This document shows, piece by piece, positions 23,916-36,009 of a stretch of DNA of 64,000 nucleotides. The stretch comes from Klebsiella planticola ATCC 33531 (GTDB lineage Bacteria > Pseudomonadota > Gammaproteobacteria > Enterobacterales > Enterobacteriaceae): positions 1 through 64,000 of the forward strand of contig NZ_JMPP01000003.1 of the NCBI RefSeq assembly GCF_000735435.1. Direction: 5' to 3'. Under the pieces are notes generated by a model. That model was not told the origin of the DNA. It was given only the letters and a program-made list of their open reading frames with translations, and ran no database searches. The position numbers and the translations under genes were made by a program. Within the stretch, counting starts at the first letter, position 1, and every line of letters begins with the position of its first letter.

Positions 23916-25178
23916 TTAAAACTCTTTTCGCAGCCAGCTATTAAGTCGCTTAATCCACGAGCCAACTGATGCAGTTACGCGTTTTTCTACTTCTGCTTCA
24001 CCACTGAGATGAGATTCCTTCCCGTAGTGCAGCAACCCAACCGCCGTCGAATAATACGGCTCCTGGGCATAATCCGTTAAACCGGTAATATTCAGCGGTG
24101 CGCCAATACGAACCTGCGTATGGAACACGCGCTGAGCACAGGCGGCAAGACCTTCGATTTGCGCGGCGCCGCCCGTTAAAACAATCCCTGCCGCCAGATG
24201 GTGTTTCACCCCTTGCTGGCGCAGCTGCTCTTGCAGTTGCAGAATCTCTTCATTCACCAGGTTGAGCAGCTCGGTATAACGCGGCTCAATCACCTCTGCC
24301 AGCGTCTGGCGCTGCAGACTGCGCGGCGGACGCCCGCCCACGCTCGGTACTTCGACGTTTTCGTCTTTACCGACAATAGAACCCAGCGCACAACCGTGGC
24401 GAACTTTAATCGCTTCGGCATCGCTCGGCGGCGTTCCGAAAGCGTAAGCGATGTCGCTGGTGACCACGTTGCCCGCGTACGGGATCACTTTGGTATGGCG
24501 CAGCGCACCGCCGGTATACACGGCGATATCCATTGTACCACCGCCGATGTCCACGACGCAGACACCCAGCTCACGTTCATCTTCCGTCAACACGGAATAA
24601 CTGGCCGCTAAACCGGCGAAAATGAGTTGGTCCACTTTCAGGCCGCAACGTTCCACCGCTTTAACAATATTTTTCGCCATATCGTTATGGCAGGTAATCA
24701 GATGGACTTTTGCCTGCATACGTACGCCAGACAGACCCACCGGGTTTTTAATCCCTTCCTGGTAGTCGATAGCGTATTCCTGCGGGATAACGTGCAGGAC
24801 ACGATGCTCATCGCGTACGCGGACCGATTTCGCGGTATGCACCACGTTCTCAACGTCGTCCAACGTGACTTCTTCTTCTGAAATCGGCACCATGCCAATT
24901 TCATTTTGACAGCTAATATGTTTACCTGAAAGCGCCAGATACACTGACGAAATCTGGCAATCCGCCATCAGTTCGGCCTGATCAATGGCGCGCTGAACGC
25001 ATTTCACCACGGATTCCAGGTCGTTAACCCCGCCTTTATCCATACCACGCGATGGGCAACTGCCCACGCCAATGATATTGACCACGCCGTCGGGCAGAAC
25101 TTCCCCTACTAAAGCGGCAACCTTCGCGGTGCCAATCTCCAGTCCAACTACCAGTTTTCTGTCCGTCGCCTTGATCAT
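23916..25178 (-). CDS. ftsA: Cell division protein FtsA
   Basis: Actin-like membrane tether for FtsZ. 420 residues. ATPase motifs: [15 protein letters not shown] at the N-terminus, [14 protein letters not shown] near residue 206, and [13 protein letters not shown] near 335. The C-terminal amphipathic membrane-targeting helix is visible ([14 protein letters not shown]). Its start overlaps the ftsQ end by 4 bases (ATGA), giving translational coupling. Confidence 0.98.
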   Translation of the reverse strand: MIKATDRKLVVGLEIGTAKVAALVGEVLPDGVVNIIGVGSCPSRGMDKGGVNDLESVVKCVQRAIDQAELMADCQISSVYLALSGKHISCQNEIGMVPISEEEVTLDDVENVVHTAKSVRVRDEHRVLHVIPQEYAIDYQEGIKNPVGLSGVRMQAKVHLITCHNDMAKNIVKAVERCGLKVDQLIFAGLAASYSVLTEDERELGVCVVDIGGGTMDIAVYTGGALRHTKVIPYAGNVVTSDIAYAFGTPPSDAEAIKVRHGCALGSIVGKDENVEVPSVGGRPPRSLQRQTLAEVIEPRYTELLNLVNEEILQLQEQLRQQGVKHHLAAGIVLTGGAAQIEGLAACAQRVFHTQVRIGAPLNITGLTDYAQEPYYSTAVGLLHYGKESHLSGEAEVEKRVTASVGSWIKRLNSWLRKEF

Positions 25179-26008
25179 TGTTGTTCTGCCTGTGCCTGAT
25201 TCTGTTGTTGATTAGTTTCCTCTGCGGGAGCAGGTACCCAACCCACCGCCGCGCCCGAGTCATAACGCAAATCAACGTAGCTTATCCGTTTGCCGTCGGT
25301 CTGCGCTTGCTGCTGTAGAACCGGGTAGAGTTCCATAAAGCGCTGAAGCCGTTTCATGGTATCGCCTCGGCCAAGGTTGAGCTTAATATCGTTATTCAGC
25401 GTCAACTGCCAGGAACGACGTGCGGTCATCGCCGCCACTTTCAACGTGAACTTATCCTTTGCCAGTACCTGCCCCATGTCGCGGTACCCCTGCAACACTT
25501 CGTTCTCACTGCCTTCCGGGCCGTACAACATCGGTAAATTCTGCTTATTGGTCCGATCCGCCGGGACGCTGAAGGAATTGCCTTCTACATCGACCATATG
25601 TTGATCATTCCAACGCGCAATCGGCACATATTCAACCAGATGAATCTTCAATTCGTCCGGCCACTGCTTTCTGACGCTCGCCTGCTTAATCCACGGCAGA
25701 CGCTCAATCTGACTCTGGATGATATTGACATCCTGGGTCATAAAGGTCCCCGGGGAACCCAGCGCCAGAATCGCCTGGCGGATATCATCATTACGCGTGT
25801 AGTGACGCTCACCGGTAACAACCATCCTGGACAGAGGCAAACGCTGTGCATCCTCCATCCAGCCCAGAACCATCCACCCGCTGACCAACACGGTACATAG
25901 CACCGTCAGCAGGAAGACAATCCCGGCCAGACGAGTTCCATTACTCCGACGCGAAGAAGAGGCTTCCTCTTCTTCGTGGTTCCGCGTATTCAGCGCAGCC
26001 TGCGACAT
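25175..26008 (-). CDS. ftsQ: Cell division protein FtsQ
   Basis: Bitopic divisome protein bridging FtsLB and FtsK/W. 277 residues from ATG at 26008 ([10 protein letters not shown]); the longer frame from 26041 runs into ddlB. One transmembrane segment ([21 protein letters not shown]) at about residues 25-46, a POTRA domain starting with [11 protein letters not shown], then the beta domain. The Gln-rich C-terminus is [12 protein letters not shown]. The ddlB stop lies one base upstream. Confidence 0.97.
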   Translation of the reverse strand: MSQAALNTRNHEEEEASSSRRSNGTRLAGIVFLLTVLCTVLVSGWMVLGWMEDAQRLPLSRMVVTGERHYTRNDDIRQAILALGSPGTFMTQDVNIIQSQIERLPWIKQASVRKQWPDELKIHLVEYVPIARWNDQHMVDVEGNSFSVPADRTNKQNLPMLYGPEGSENEVLQGYRDMGQVLAKDKFTLKVAAMTARRSWQLTLNNDIKLNLGRGDTMKRLQRFMELYPVLQQQAQTDGKRISYVDLRYDSGAAVGWVPAPAEETNQQQNQAQAEQQ

Positions 26009-26009
26009 A

Positions 26010-26930
26010 TCACCCCGCCAGGTCCAGAATTCGAACAACAAGCTGCGAGAAGCTCATCCCGGCCTGACGCGCCGCCATCGGCACCAGGCTGTGGCTGGTC
26101 ATGCCAGGGGATGTATTTGCTTCCAGCAAATAAAACTGGCCATCGCTGTCCAGCATCACGTCAATACGTCCCCAACCTTTACAACCGAGAACATTCCAGG
26201 CTTTAACGACCAGGGCCTGAATTTCTGACTCGCGGGCAGGATCTTCACAACCAGGGCAGAAATATTGCGTCTCATCAGAGAGATACTTCGCCTCATAATC
26301 ATAGAAGGTTCCAGGCACCTGGATACGAATTGACGGTAAAATTTCTTCACCGACGATAGCGACGGTGAATTCAGGCCCACTAAGCCATTTCTCAATCAGA
26401 ACATCTTCATCATGCTGAAAAGCCAGCGTCAATGCATTATGTAATGCACAACTTTCGCTGACTTTCGACATGCCGACGCTAGAACCTTCGCAAGCCGGTT
26501 TAACAATCAGTGGCAGACCCAGTGCGGCAATCTGCTGTTCCACTTCAGCAGACAGGCCGGCATTGAACTGCGCACGCGTCAGCGCAACCCATGGAGCGAC
26601 CGGTAATCCCGCGCCCTGCCACAACAATTTGCTGCGAACTTTATCCATGGAGATCGCCGACGCCATCACGCCGCTGCCGGTGTAAGGCAACTGAATCAGC
26701 TCCAGCAGCCCCTGCAAGGTCCCATCTTCCCCACCGCGACCATGCAACGCAATAAACGCTTTCTTAAAGCCCAGCGCTTTCAGCTGGGTAACATCCACGT
26801 CGCGCGGATCGACAGGGTGCGCATCCACGCCAGCTTCACGCAGACCTGCCAGTACCGCAGTCCCTGAATTGAGCGACACTTCGCGCTCAGCAGAGGTACC
26901 GCCGAAAAGAACCGCGATTTTATCAGCCAT
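26010..26930 (-). CDS. ddlB: D-alanine--D-alanine ligase B
   Basis: ATP-grasp ligase making the D-Ala-D-Ala dipeptide for peptidoglycan. 306 residues from ATG at 26930 ([11 protein letters not shown]); the upstream start at 26996 is rejected. Conserved pieces: [40 protein letters not shown] and the metal-binding [12 protein letters not shown]. The start overlaps the murC 3' end by 8 bases. Confidence 0.98.
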   Translation of the reverse strand: MADKIAVLFGGTSAEREVSLNSGTAVLAGLREAGVDAHPVDPRDVDVTQLKALGFKKAFIALHGRGGEDGTLQGLLELIQLPYTGSGVMASAISMDKVRSKLLWQGAGLPVAPWVALTRAQFNAGLSAEVEQQIAALGLPLIVKPACEGSSVGMSKVSESCALHNALTLAFQHDEDVLIEKWLSGPEFTVAIVGEEILPSIRIQVPGTFYDYEAKYLSDETQYFCPGCEDPARESEIQALVVKAWNVLGCKGWGRIDVMLDSDGQFYLLEANTSPGMTSHSLVPMAARQAGMSFSQLVVRILDLAG

Positions 26931-28398
26931 GGCGCTCCTCCTCCGTTTTTTGCGGCACGAGTTTGATTTCAGCCAGGTGGCGGGCGATTTTTCCAATGTT
27001 TCCCGCGCCCTGCACCAGGATCAGGTCATTGCCGGTCAGCACCGATGCCAGCATCTGCGCTGCCTGTGCCGGATCGGAAAGCAGAATCGGATCTACCTTG
27101 CCGCGACCGCGAATCGTACGGCACAGCGAACGGCTGTCGGCGCCAGGAATCGGCGCTTCACCGGCGGAATAAACGTCCAGCATCAGCAGCGCATCAACCT
27201 GCGTCAGCACGTTAGCGAAATCGTCATACAGATCGCGCGTACGGGTGAAGCGGTGTGGCTGGAATAACATCACCAGATTTTTATCCGGCCAGCCGGCGCG
27301 CGCCGCTTTGATCGTGGCATCCACTTCTGTCGGGTGATGACCATAGTCATCGATCAGCATCGCGCTGCCGCTTTTGCCATTAACCTCTGCCAGCGGATAT
27401 TCACCGAGAAAATCAAAGCGACGGCCGGTTCCCTGGAAACTTTCCAGCGCCCGCAGGATCGCGCTGTCATCAATGCCCTCTTCCGTCGCGACCGCAACCG
27501 CCGCCGCCGCGTTCAGCGCGTTATGACGACCGGGCGCATTCAGGGTCACCTGCAGCACCTCTTTATCCTGACGAACCAGGCGGAAGTGGCCCTGGGCGCC
27601 AACCTGACGGTAATCCTCTACGCGCACGTCGGCATCTTCGCTAAAACCGTAGGTGGTTATCTGACGGCCAACGCGCGGCAGCAGTTCACGAATCACCGGA
27701 TCATCGACGCACATCACCGCGCGGCCATAGAACGGCAGGTTGTGCAGAAAGTTAATAAAGGTCTGCTTCAGATTCTCAAAGTCGCCATGATAGGTATCCA
27801 TGTGATCGGCTTCGATATTGGTCACAATGGCGACCATCGGCTGCAAATGCAGGAACGATGCATCGCTCTCATCCGCTTCCGCAATCAGATAGCGGCTATG
27901 CCCGAGGCGGGCGTGAACGCCTGCCGCTTTGACCAGTCCACCGTTGACGAAGGTGGGATCAAGACCTGCTTCCGCATAAATACTGGAGACCATCGCCGTG
28001 GTCGTGGTCTTGCCGTGGGTGCCGGCAATCGCGATGCCATGACGAAAACGCATCAGCTCCGCCAGCATTTCCGCGCGACGAATGACCGGAATACGCGCTT
28101 CATGCGCGGCAACAATCTCCGGGTTTTCCGCAGAGATTGCGCTGGAAACGACGACCACGCTCGCATCGCGAACGTTTTCCGGGCGATGATTGAAATAGAT
28201 CGTGGCGCCAAGTTGCGACAGCTGCTGCGTTACCGGATTCGGCGCCAGGTCGGAACCGCTAATCTGGTAGCCTTCGTTAGCCAGAACTTCGGCAATACCG
28301 CCCATACCGGCACCACCGATGCCAACAAAGTGAATATGCCGGACGCGACGCATCTCGGGCACTATGGAACGCAGTTTCGCCAGATCTTGTGTATTCAT
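26923..28398 (-). CDS. murC: UDP-N-acetylmuramate--L-alanine ligase
   Basis: Adds L-Ala to UDP-MurNAc. 491 residues. Rossmann motif [17 protein letters not shown] near the N-terminus, ATP-binding [11 protein letters not shown] at about residue 123, central HGDFENLKQ, and the Mur ligase motif [10 protein letters not shown]. In the dcw cluster between murG (47-bp gap) and ddlB (8-bp overlap). Confidence 0.98.
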   Translation of the reverse strand: MNTQDLAKLRSIVPEMRRVRHIHFVGIGGAGMGGIAEVLANEGYQISGSDLAPNPVTQQLSQLGATIYFNHRPENVRDASVVVVSSAISAENPEIVAAHEARIPVIRRAEMLAELMRFRHGIAIAGTHGKTTTTAMVSSIYAEAGLDPTFVNGGLVKAAGVHARLGHSRYLIAEADESDASFLHLQPMVAIVTNIEADHMDTYHGDFENLKQTFINFLHNLPFYGRAVMCVDDPVIRELLPRVGRQITTYGFSEDADVRVEDYRQVGAQGHFRLVRQDKEVLQVTLNAPGRHNALNAAAAVAVATEEGIDDSAILRALESFQGTGRRFDFLGEYPLAEVNGKSGSAMLIDDYGHHPTEVDATIKAARAGWPDKNLVMLFQPHRFTRTRDLYDDFANVLTQVDALLMLDVYSAGEAPIPGADSRSLCRTIRGRGKVDPILLSDPAQAAQMLASVLTGNDLILVQGAGNIGKIARHLAEIKLVPQKTEEERHG

Positions 28399-28445
28399 TC
28401 TTTACGCCATCAACTTCTTTATACGGGCGGTGAGATTCACCGCGA

Positions 28446-29516
28446 TTAGCGCGCCAGTGCTGCAGCGCTCACTTCTTCTGCTACCCGTTCGGTAGCATCC
28501 GGAATCGAGGCTCTACGCGCTCGTTCCGCCATATCCAGCAGCGTTTCCCGATCCCAGCCAGCCAGCGTCTGCACGACGGCATCGACGGTGAACTGAGGCT
28601 GTTCGAGAATTTTCGCTGCACCCGCTTTCTCCAGCGGCAGTGCATTCCAGTACTGCTGACGATCCTTGTGCTGAAACGGCACAAACAACGCCGGTAAACC
28701 TGCTGCGGCAATTTCACTTACCGTCAGGGCACCGGAACGACACACAACAACATCGGCCCAGGCATACGCCGCCGCCATGTCATCAATAAATTCAGTCACT
28801 TTATGCTGCGGCTGCCCGGCATCCGCATAGGCCTGCTGCACCGTCTGCTGGCCGCCTTTCCCGCTTTGATGCCAGATAGTGACCGCCGCGCCCAGTTTCC
28901 CCGCCACCTGCGGCATCGTCTGGTTCAGCACGCGAGCCCCCTGCGAGCCCCCCACCACCAGCACGCGAATCGCCCCCTGGCGCCCGACCAGACGCTGTTC
29001 CGGTAACGGCAGCGCAAGCACATCAGTACGCACCGGGTTGCCCACCACGTCAGCATGCGGAAACGCACCTGGGAACGCCTGCAGCACCTTCTTCGCGATC
29101 TTTGCCAGCCATTTGTTTGTCAGGCCCGCAATGCCATTCTGTTCATGCAGCACCACCGGGATACCCAGCGACCAGGCCGCCAGACCGCCAGGGCCGGAAA
29201 CGTAACCACCCATCCCCAGCACAACATCCGGCTGGAAACGCTTCATGATCGCCCGCGCCTGACGCCAGGCGTTGAAGATCCGCACCGGTGCTAACAGCAG
29301 CGCTTTCAGCCCTTTACCGCGCAGGCCGGATATACGGATAAAATCAATTTCAATGCCGTGCTTCGGCACTAAATCCGCTTCCATACGATCGGCGGTACCG
29401 AGCCAGCGAACCTGCCAGCCCAGATCCATTAAATGGTGCGCGACCGCCAGCCCCGGGAACACATGTCCACCGGTACCGCCCGCCATCACCATTAGCCGCT
29501 TTTCCTGACCGCTCAT
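28446..29516 (-). CDS. murG: UDP-GlcNAc:lipid I GlcNAc transferase MurG
   Basis: Peripheral inner-membrane GT28 enzyme producing lipid II. 356 residues. The glycine-rich N-terminal loop [14 protein letters not shown] is at about residues 13-26, the donor-site loop [13 protein letters not shown] near 190, and [21 protein letters not shown] near 263. Start overlaps the ftsW stop by 4 bases. Confidence 0.98.
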   Translation of the reverse strand: MSGQEKRLMVMAGGTGGHVFPGLAVAHHLMDLGWQVRWLGTADRMEADLVPKHGIEIDFIRISGLRGKGLKALLLAPVRIFNAWRQARAIMKRFQPDVVLGMGGYVSGPGGLAAWSLGIPVVLHEQNGIAGLTNKWLAKIAKKVLQAFPGAFPHADVVGNPVRTDVLALPLPEQRLVGRQGAIRVLVVGGSQGARVLNQTMPQVAGKLGAAVTIWHQSGKGGQQTVQQAYADAGQPQHKVTEFIDDMAAAYAWADVVVCRSGALTVSEIAAAGLPALFVPFQHKDRQQYWNALPLEKAGAAKILEQPQFTVDAVVQTLAGWDRETLLDMAERARRASIPDATERVAEEVSAAALAR

Positions 29517-30772
29517 CGAACACCCCGTGTAAACGCCTGGGCTTTTTCCAGACGCGTTTCATAATCAATTCGCAACAGCAACATGATGGCCGTCGACATA
29601 ATCAGCAAACTGGAACCGCCGTAACTGATAAGCGGCAGCGTCAGGCCTTTCGTGGGCAGCATGCCCGCCGCCGCCCCGACGTTAACCAGCGCCTGGAAGC
29701 TAAACCAGATTCCAATGGCGCAGGCCAGGAAGCCGGAAAAGCGATGATCAATCTCCAGCGCCTTACGCCCAATCGACATGGCGCGAAAGGCGACGAAGAA
29801 TACCATTAATAGGGCCAGTACCACACCGATATAACCGAGTTCTTCGCCGATAATGGCGAAGATGAAATCGGTATGCGCTTCCGGTAAATACTCCAGTTTC
29901 TGTACCGAGTTGCCTAAGCCCTGCCCCCACATTTCGCCGCGGCCGAAAGCCATCAGCGACTGAGTCAGCTGGTAACCGCTGCCAAACGGGTCGTCCCACG
30001 GGTTCCAGAAAGACGTTACGCGGCGAATACGGTACGGTTCGGCAAGTATCAGCAGCACCACCGCCGAGATCCCCATGCCGATAATGGCAATGAACTGCCA
30101 CAGCTTGGCACCGCCGAGAAACAGCATCGCCAGGGTGGTGACGAACAACACCACTACCGTACCGAGGTCCGGCTGCGCCAGCAGCAGAATGGCCAGCACG
30201 AAAATCACGCCCATCGGCTTTAAGAAGCCGCGCAGGTTATTCCGGACCTCATCGCCTTTACGCACCAGGTAGTTGGCGATGTAGCAAAACAGCGACAGCT
30301 TGGTAAATTCCGCAGGCTGAATACGCAGCGGACCCAATGCAATCCAGCGCGATGCCCCGTTTACCGAGCTACCGACAACCAGGACGATCAGCAACATGAC
30401 GATCGAGGCAATCAACATTGCCGTACTGTGCCGCTGCCAGAACTCCATCGGCAGACGCAGCGTCACGAGAGCCAGGCCCAGCGCCAGAAGAATGTATAAC
30501 CCGTCGCGCTTGGCGAACAGAAAAGGATCGTTGGCCAACCGCTGCCCTACCGGCATGGAAGCCGAGGTCACCATAATGAAACCTACGGCGGCCAGGCCAA
30601 GCGTCAACCACAACAGCATCCGGTCATACATAACCAGGCTATCGTTATCTTTCTGCCGCGAGCCCATCACCCAGCCTTTCAACGCCGCAAACAGCCAGGC
30701 GAAGATAAACATCCCCGGCAGGCGCGGCAGTCTCCACTGAGGCATTTTCAGGCGCGGGAGGGATAAACGCAT
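29513..30772 (-). CDS. ftsW: Septal peptidoglycan polymerase FtsW
   Basis: SEDS-family lipid II polymerase acting with FtsI. 419 residues from ATG at 30772, which overlaps the murD stop (TGATG). About ten membrane segments, with the SEDS signatures [42 protein letters not shown] and [11 protein letters not shown] visible. Slightly longer than the 414 residues recalled for E. coli, due to the N-terminus (QWRLPRLP). Confidence 0.97.
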   Translation of the reverse strand: MRLSLPRLKMPQWRLPRLPGMFIFAWLFAALKGWVMGSRQKDNDSLVMYDRMLLWLTLGLAAVGFIMVTSASMPVGQRLANDPFLFAKRDGLYILLALGLALVTLRLPMEFWQRHSTAMLIASIVMLLIVLVVGSSVNGASRWIALGPLRIQPAEFTKLSLFCYIANYLVRKGDEVRNNLRGFLKPMGVIFVLAILLLAQPDLGTVVVLFVTTLAMLFLGGAKLWQFIAIIGMGISAVVLLILAEPYRIRRVTSFWNPWDDPFGSGYQLTQSLMAFGRGEMWGQGLGNSVQKLEYLPEAHTDFIFAIIGEELGYIGVVLALLMVFFVAFRAMSIGRKALEIDHRFSGFLACAIGIWFSFQALVNVGAAAGMLPTKGLTLPLISYGGSSLLIMSTAIMLLLRIDYETRLEKAQAFTRGVR

Positions 30773-32088
30773 CAACCTAACTCCTTCGCCAGGCGGGCAA
30801 AGACATCGCCCCGTTGTTCGAAACTCTTAAACTGATCGAGGCTGGCACAGGCTGGCGATAACAGCACCATATCGCCCGACTTTAGCAGCGGGGCAATCTG
30901 GCGCATCGCCTCTTCCATCGTCCCGGTTTGCGTCGCCACTTCCGGGCGCAGTGCCGCCAGCTGCTCGCCATCGCGACCGAAGCAGTACAGGCAGATATTG
31001 TCGCCTGCCAGATAACGCTTCAGCGGCGTGAAATCAGCGGATTTCCCATCGCCACCCAGCAGCAGATACAGGGTACCGTCCAGATGCAGCCCGTTCAGCG
31101 CCGCTTCGGTACTGCCGACGTTGGTGGCTTTGGAATCGTTGATCCAACGCACGCCGTTATGATCCAGCACCAGCTGGAAACGATGCGCCAGACCGGTAAA
31201 GGTGGTCAGCGCCTTGAGACTGCTGGCCCGCGGCAGACCGGCAGCATCAGCCAGAGCCAATGCAGCCAGCGCGTTGCTGTAGTTGTGTTGCCCGGTGATG
31301 TGCATCTCTTTGACGTTCAGGATCTTCTCACCTTTCACTCGCAGCCAGGTTTCTCCCTGCTGGCGGTTAAGGTGATAGTCGCCGACATCAACGCCGAAGC
31401 TGATGCAGCGCTCATCGGCGCCGCGTACCGGCATCGTCAGCCCATCATCGGCATTCACAATGCAGGTTTTCGCATTTTCATACACCCGCAGTTTGGCCGC
31501 ACGATACTGCTGCAGACCCAGCGGGTAACGGTCCATATGATCCTCGGTCACGTTGAGGATCGTTGCGGCCACCGCCCGCAGACTGGAGGTGGTTTCCAGC
31601 TGGAAGCTGGAGAGCTCCAGAACGTACAGTTCGCGGTCCGCATCGAGTAACATCAGCGCCGGCAGGCCGATATTGCCGCCAACGCCGACATTCATGCCGG
31701 CCGCTTTTGCCATCTCGCCTACCAGCGTCGTCACGGTGCTTTTCCCGTTCGAACCGGTAATAGCGATAATCGGTGCCTGCGCTTCGCGGCAGAACAGCTC
31801 AATGTCACCGACGATTTCCACGCCAGCATCCGCCGCTGCGCTCAGCGCAGGATGCGCCAGCGCGATACCAGGGCTTGCCACAATCAGATCCGCTGCCAGC
31901 AGCCAGTCTTCATTCAGGCCCCCCACGTAGCGTTCTACCTCTTCCGGTAGCTTCTCCAGCCCGGAAGGCGCGACGCGGGTATCCATCACGCGCGGCGTCA
32001 CGCCGCGCGCTATGAAAAAGTCCACGCATGACAGCCCGGTCATTCCCAGGCCAATAATGACGACTTTTTTACCCTGATAATCTGCCAT
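30772..32088 (-). CDS. murD: UDP-MurNAc-L-Ala--D-glutamate ligase
   Basis: 438 residues. N-terminal Rossmann [16 protein letters not shown] motif [13 protein letters not shown] at about residue 113, [11 protein letters not shown], and [17 protein letters not shown]. Cytoplasmic third step of stem-peptide assembly. Ends on the ftsW start codon and starts 2 bases after the mraY stop. Confidence 0.98.
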   Translation of the reverse strand: MADYQGKKVVIIGLGMTGLSCVDFFIARGVTPRVMDTRVAPSGLEKLPEEVERYVGGLNEDWLLAADLIVASPGIALAHPALSAAADAGVEIVGDIELFCREAQAPIIAITGSNGKSTVTTLVGEMAKAAGMNVGVGGNIGLPALMLLDADRELYVLELSSFQLETTSSLRAVAATILNVTEDHMDRYPLGLQQYRAAKLRVYENAKTCIVNADDGLTMPVRGADERCISFGVDVGDYHLNRQQGETWLRVKGEKILNVKEMHITGQHNYSNALAALALADAAGLPRASSLKALTTFTGLAHRFQLVLDHNGVRWINDSKATNVGSTEAALNGLHLDGTLYLLLGGDGKSADFTPLKRYLAGDNICLYCFGRDGEQLAALRPEVATQTGTMEEAMRQIAPLLKSGDMVLLSPACASLDQFKSFEQRGDVFARLAKELG

Positions 32089-32090
32089 GA

Positions 32091-33173
32091 TTAACGTACC
32101 TTCAGCGTCGCCAGGCCAATCAGCACCAGCATCAGCGAAATAATCCAGAAGCGCACGATAACGCGCGGCTCCGGCCAGCCCTTCAGTTCATAGTGGTGGT
32201 GAATCGGCGCCATACGGAAGATGCGCTGACCGCGCAGCTTGAAGGAACCGACCTGCAAAATAACCGACAGAGTCTCCACCACGAATACGCCACCCATAAT
32301 CACCAGCAGGAACTCCTGACGCAGCAGCACGGCAATGATGCCCAGCGCGCCGCCGAGGGCCAGGGAACCGACATCGCCCATAAAGACCTGTGCCGGGTAG
32401 GTGTTGAACCACAGAAAACCGAGACCCGCGCCCACGATCGCCGTACAGACGATGACCAGTTCCCCGGCGTGGCGCAGATAAGGGATATGCAGATAGTTGG
32501 CAAAGTTCATGTTGCCCGTTGCCCACGCCACCAGCGCGAAGCCCGCCGCCACAAATACGGTCGGCATAATCGCCAGGCCATCAAGACCATCGGTCAGGTT
32601 GACCGCATTGCCGGTACCGACAATCACGAAGTAGGCCAGCAGAATGTACAACAGCCCCAGCTGAGGCATGATGTCTTTAAAGAACGGTACAACCAGCTGG
32701 GTCGCTGGCGTATCTTTACCGGCCATATACAGCGCAAACGCAACGCCCAGCGCAATCACCGACATCCAGAAGTACTTCCAGCGGGCGATCAACCCTTTGG
32801 TGTCTTTACGCACGACCTTACGGTAGTCATCGACGAAACCGATAATGCCGTAGCCTATCAGCACGGTCAGAACACACCATACGTAGGGGTTGGACGGATA
32901 GGCCCACAGCAGGACAGAGACCACAATGGCGGTCAGGATCATGATCCCGCCCATGGTTGGGGTGCCTTTCTTGCTGAAGTGCGATTCCGGGCCGTCGCTA
33001 CGAACGACCTGACCGAAGGAGAGTTTTTGCAGACGGGCGATCATGCGCGGGCCCATCCACAAAGAGATGAACAGCGCGGTCAGCAGGCTGACGATGGCGC
33101 GAAACGTCAGATAGGAAAAGACGTTAAAGCCGGAATAATATTTGACCAGATGTTCGGCCAGCCATACTAACAT
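32091..33173 (-). CDS. mraY: Phospho-MurNAc-pentapeptide transferase MraY
   Basis: Integral-membrane enzyme making lipid I from UDP-MurNAc-pentapeptide and undecaprenyl phosphate. 360 residues, about ten membrane segments. Catalytic signatures: [11 protein letters not shown] (about residue 114), [13 protein letters not shown] (about 190) and [11 protein letters not shown] near 324. Its 5' end overlaps murF by 7 bases. Confidence 0.98.
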   Translation of the reverse strand: MLVWLAEHLVKYYSGFNVFSYLTFRAIVSLLTALFISLWMGPRMIARLQKLSFGQVVRSDGPESHFSKKGTPTMGGIMILTAIVVSVLLWAYPSNPYVWCVLTVLIGYGIIGFVDDYRKVVRKDTKGLIARWKYFWMSVIALGVAFALYMAGKDTPATQLVVPFFKDIMPQLGLLYILLAYFVIVGTGNAVNLTDGLDGLAIMPTVFVAAGFALVAWATGNMNFANYLHIPYLRHAGELVIVCTAIVGAGLGFLWFNTYPAQVFMGDVGSLALGGALGIIAVLLRQEFLLVIMGGVFVVETLSVILQVGSFKLRGQRIFRMAPIHHHYELKGWPEPRVIVRFWIISLMLVLIGLATLKVR

Positions 33174-34525
33174 GTTCCATTCTCCTGTAATGCGCGTACT
33201 ACCTCTTCCATGGCGGCACTACGTGAACCCTTCACTAAAATGGTGATGATCTTGTGTTCCGCCGTCAGCTCACGGAGCCGAGCCACCAGCGATGCTTTAT
33301 CGCTGAGATGCTCGCCCACGCCGCTGGCGCGGCTAATCTCTGCACTCAGCACGCCGGTGCTGAGTACGCGGTCAAGCCCTGCCGCTTTTGCCGCTTCGCC
33401 AACCTGACGATGGCACGCTGCGCTTTCCGTACCCAGCTCGGCCATATCGCCGACGACCAGCACCCGGTAGCCCGGCATCTCGGACAACACCTGCACCGCG
33501 GCGGTCATTGAACCGACGTTGGCATTGTAGGAATCATCAAGCAGCAGCTGATTTTCGGCGAGCGTAATGGGGAACAGCCGTCCCGGCACCGCTTTCAGCT
33601 GCGCCAGACCGGCTTTCACCGCATTTAAGTCGGCGCCCACCGCCATAGCCAACGAGGCAGCCGCCAGCGCGTTAGCGATATTGTGGCGACCCGGCAGCGG
33701 CAGCAGAACATCCACGTTCCCCATCGGGGTTTGCAGCGTAAATTCTGTCCCGTGGCTGGTAACATGAATCTGGGTAGCCGCAAAATCGCTGTTGGCCGCA
33801 TTCGGCGAGAAACGCCATACCTTGCGTGCGCCAATCACGCTTTGCCAGTTCAGCCAGTCGTTATTGTCCGCATTCAGGATGGCAATGCCGTTTTCCGGCA
33901 GGCCGGTAAAGATTTCGCCCTTCGCTTTCGCGACGCCCGCGAGGGAACCGAAGCCTTCAAGGTGAGCGGCAGCCAGATTGTTGACCAGGGCGGCTTCCGG
34001 GCGCGTCAGGCTGACGGTCCAGGCAATTTCGCCCTGGTGGTTCGCCCCAAGCTCGATAACCGCATACTGGTGCTCTTTGGTCAGACGCAGCAGCGTCATC
34101 GGCACGCCGATATCGTTATTCAGGTTGCCGGCGGTATAGAGCGTATTGCCGCACTGGCCGAGAATCGCTGCGGTCATCTCTTTGACCGAGGTTTTCCCGG
34201 AAGAACCGGTCAGCGCCACAACGCGGGTCGGCACCTGTTGGCGAACCCACGCCGCCAGCTCGCCAAAGGCCAGGCGGGTATCTTTCACCACTACCTGAGG
34301 TAAATCACACTCCAGCTGACGGCTGACCAGCAGCGCGCCGGCGCCGGCTTGTTTCGCCTGCTCCGCGAAATCGTGAGCATCAAAACGCTCGCCCTTTAAG
34401 GCAACGAACAGGCAGCCTGCCGTGATCTTACGGGTATCCGACGTGACCTCATCGATGGCCAGATCGCGACCCTGCAGTTCGCCACGCGTCACGTCGGCGA
34501 GCTGGCTTAACATCAAGCGAATCAT
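33167..34525 (-). CDS. murF: UDP-MurNAc-tripeptide--D-Ala-D-Ala ligase
   Basis: 452 residues. ATP motif [12 protein letters not shown] at about residue 107, [23 protein letters not shown] and the C-terminal [15 protein letters not shown]. Joins the dipeptide made by DdlB to the tripeptide nucleotide. Overlaps murE by 4 bases and mraY by 7. Confidence 0.98.
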   Translation of the reverse strand: MIRLMLSQLADVTRGELQGRDLAIDEVTSDTRKITAGCLFVALKGERFDAHDFAEQAKQAGAGALLVSRQLECDLPQVVVKDTRLAFGELAAWVRQQVPTRVVALTGSSGKTSVKEMTAAILGQCGNTLYTAGNLNNDIGVPMTLLRLTKEHQYAVIELGANHQGEIAWTVSLTRPEAALVNNLAAAHLEGFGSLAGVAKAKGEIFTGLPENGIAILNADNNDWLNWQSVIGARKVWRFSPNAANSDFAATQIHVTSHGTEFTLQTPMGNVDVLLPLPGRHNIANALAAASLAMAVGADLNAVKAGLAQLKAVPGRLFPITLAENQLLLDDSYNANVGSMTAAVQVLSEMPGYRVLVVGDMAELGTESAACHRQVGEAAKAAGLDRVLSTGVLSAEISRASGVGEHLSDKASLVARLRELTAEHKIITILVKGSRSAAMEEVVRALQENGTC

Positions 34526-36009
34526 GCTACCGCTCCCAGCAGACGGGCGACGGTGACGCGATCGGAGTAGTCAAGACGGCGATTGCCAACAATCTGGTAA
34601 TCCTCATGACCTTTGCCCGCGACCAGTACGACATCCCCCTCGGCAGCCTGCATCACGGCGTTCGTCACCGCTTCAGCCCGGCCTTCTTTGACCTTCGCAT
34701 GTCCGGCATCAACCATACCAGCGAGGATATCGTTGATGATGGCGCGCGGTTCTTCGGTACGCGGGTTGTCATCGGTCACGACAACAATATCGGCAAATTC
34801 TTCGGCGATGGCGCCCATCAGCGGGCGTTTGCCCTTATCGCGGTCACCGCCGCAGCCGAAGACGCACCACAGCTTGCCGTTACAATGCAGACGTGCCGCC
34901 TGTAACGCTTTTTCCAGCGCATCCGGAGTATGGGCATAATCCACCACCACGGTCGGTTTGCCCGGCGCGCTGAACACTTCCATACGGCCGCAGACCGGCT
35001 GCAGTCGAGCCGCGGTTTTCAGCAGCTCAGCCAGCGGATAGCCCAGCGCCAGCAGTGTGGCTAGCGCCAGCAGCAGGTTGCTAACGTTAAAGGCGCCCAT
35101 CAGACGGCTTTCAACTTCGCCCTTGCCCCAGCTGGAATCAAACTGAATGGTTGCCCCGCTATCGTGGTAGTTCACCGCCGTAGTCTTCAGCCAGCGGCCG
35201 TGACAGTTCGGGTTAATGTGATCTTCCATCGAGACGGCAACCGCGTCCGGCAGCTTCGCCAGCCAGCGGCGGCCCACTTCATCATCGGCGTTGACGATAG
35301 CCTGTCCGCAATGATGGGTGGAATAAAGCAGCCATTTTGCCGCTTCGTAATGTTCCATATCACCGTGATAATCCAGGTGATCGCGGCTCAGGTTAGTAAA
35401 GACCGAGGCGGCAAATTGCAGCGCCGCTACGCGGTGCTGAACCAGACCGTGGGAAGAGACTTCCATGGCCGCGAAGGTAGCGCCCTGCCCTGCCAGGCCA
35501 GAAAGCACGTGCTGGACATCGACTGCAGAACCGGTGGTATTTTCCGTCGGAATAACCTTGTCCAGCAGACCGTTGCCGACCGTTCCCATCACCGCACTGG
35601 TTTCACCAAGCAAGTTGGCCCACTGCGCCAGCAGTTGCGTGGTCGTGGTTTTACCGTTGGTACCGGTGACGCCAATCAGGCGCATTTGCCCGGAAGGCTG
35701 ATGGTAAAAACGCCCGGCCAGCGCGGATAAGCGCTCGTTGAGCTGGCTGAGATAAATGACCGGCACGCCGTGCATTTCACGGATTTCGCCGTCAGCAGCC
35801 TCATCTTTGGCCTCTGCAATAATGGCAGCAACACCTTGCGCTATCGCCTGCGGGATATAACGACGCCCGTCCGCCTGATGACCTAATACCGCGACAAAGA
35901 GATCGCCGGAAGCAGCCACCCGGCTGTCCAGCGTCATCTCTCGCAGAATTCGCTCCGGCGCATTTGGCACCCACGGAGCGAGAAGGTCGCGCAAATTACG
36001 ATCTGCCAC
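34522..36009 (-). CDS. murE: UDP-MurNAc-L-Ala-D-Glu--meso-DAP ligase
   Basis: 495 residues, starting at GTG 36009 ([10 protein letters not shown]), a non-ATG start that gives the family length and overlaps the ftsI 3' end by 14 bases. ATP motif [12 protein letters not shown] at about 113. The DNPRTEEP motif near 414 is the hallmark of meso-diaminopimelate specificity, as expected for a Gram-negative. Third amino-acid addition of the stem peptide. Confidence 0.98.
   Translation of the reverse strand: MADRNLRDLLAPWVPNAPERILREMTLDSRVAASGDLFVAVLGHQADGRRYIPQAIAQGVAAIIAEAKDEAADGEIREMHGVPVIYLSQLNERLSALAGRFYHQPSGQMRLIGVTGTNGKTTTTQLLAQWANLLGETSAVMGTVGNGLLDKVIPTENTTGSAVDVQHVLSGLAGQGATFAAMEVSSHGLVQHRVAALQFAASVFTNLSRDHLDYHGDMEHYEAAKWLLYSTHHCGQAIVNADDEVGRRWLAKLPDAVAVSMEDHINPNCHGRWLKTTAVNYHDSGATIQFDSSWGKGEVESRLMGAFNVSNLLLALATLLALGYPLAELLKTAARLQPVCGRMEVFSAPGKPTVVVDYAHTPDALEKALQAARLHCNGKLWCVFGCGGDRDKGKRPLMGAIAEEFADIVVVTDDNPRTEEPRAIINDILAGMVDAGHAKVKEGRAEAVTNAVMQAAEGDVVLVAGKGHEDYQIVGNRRLDYSDRVTVARLLGAVA

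Noticed and set aside
32193-33170. 325-codon plus-strand frame opposite mraY, and similar ones opposite ftsZ, murC and secA
   Set aside because: Antisense shadows of conserved genes, low-complexity His/Gln/Arg-rich translations.
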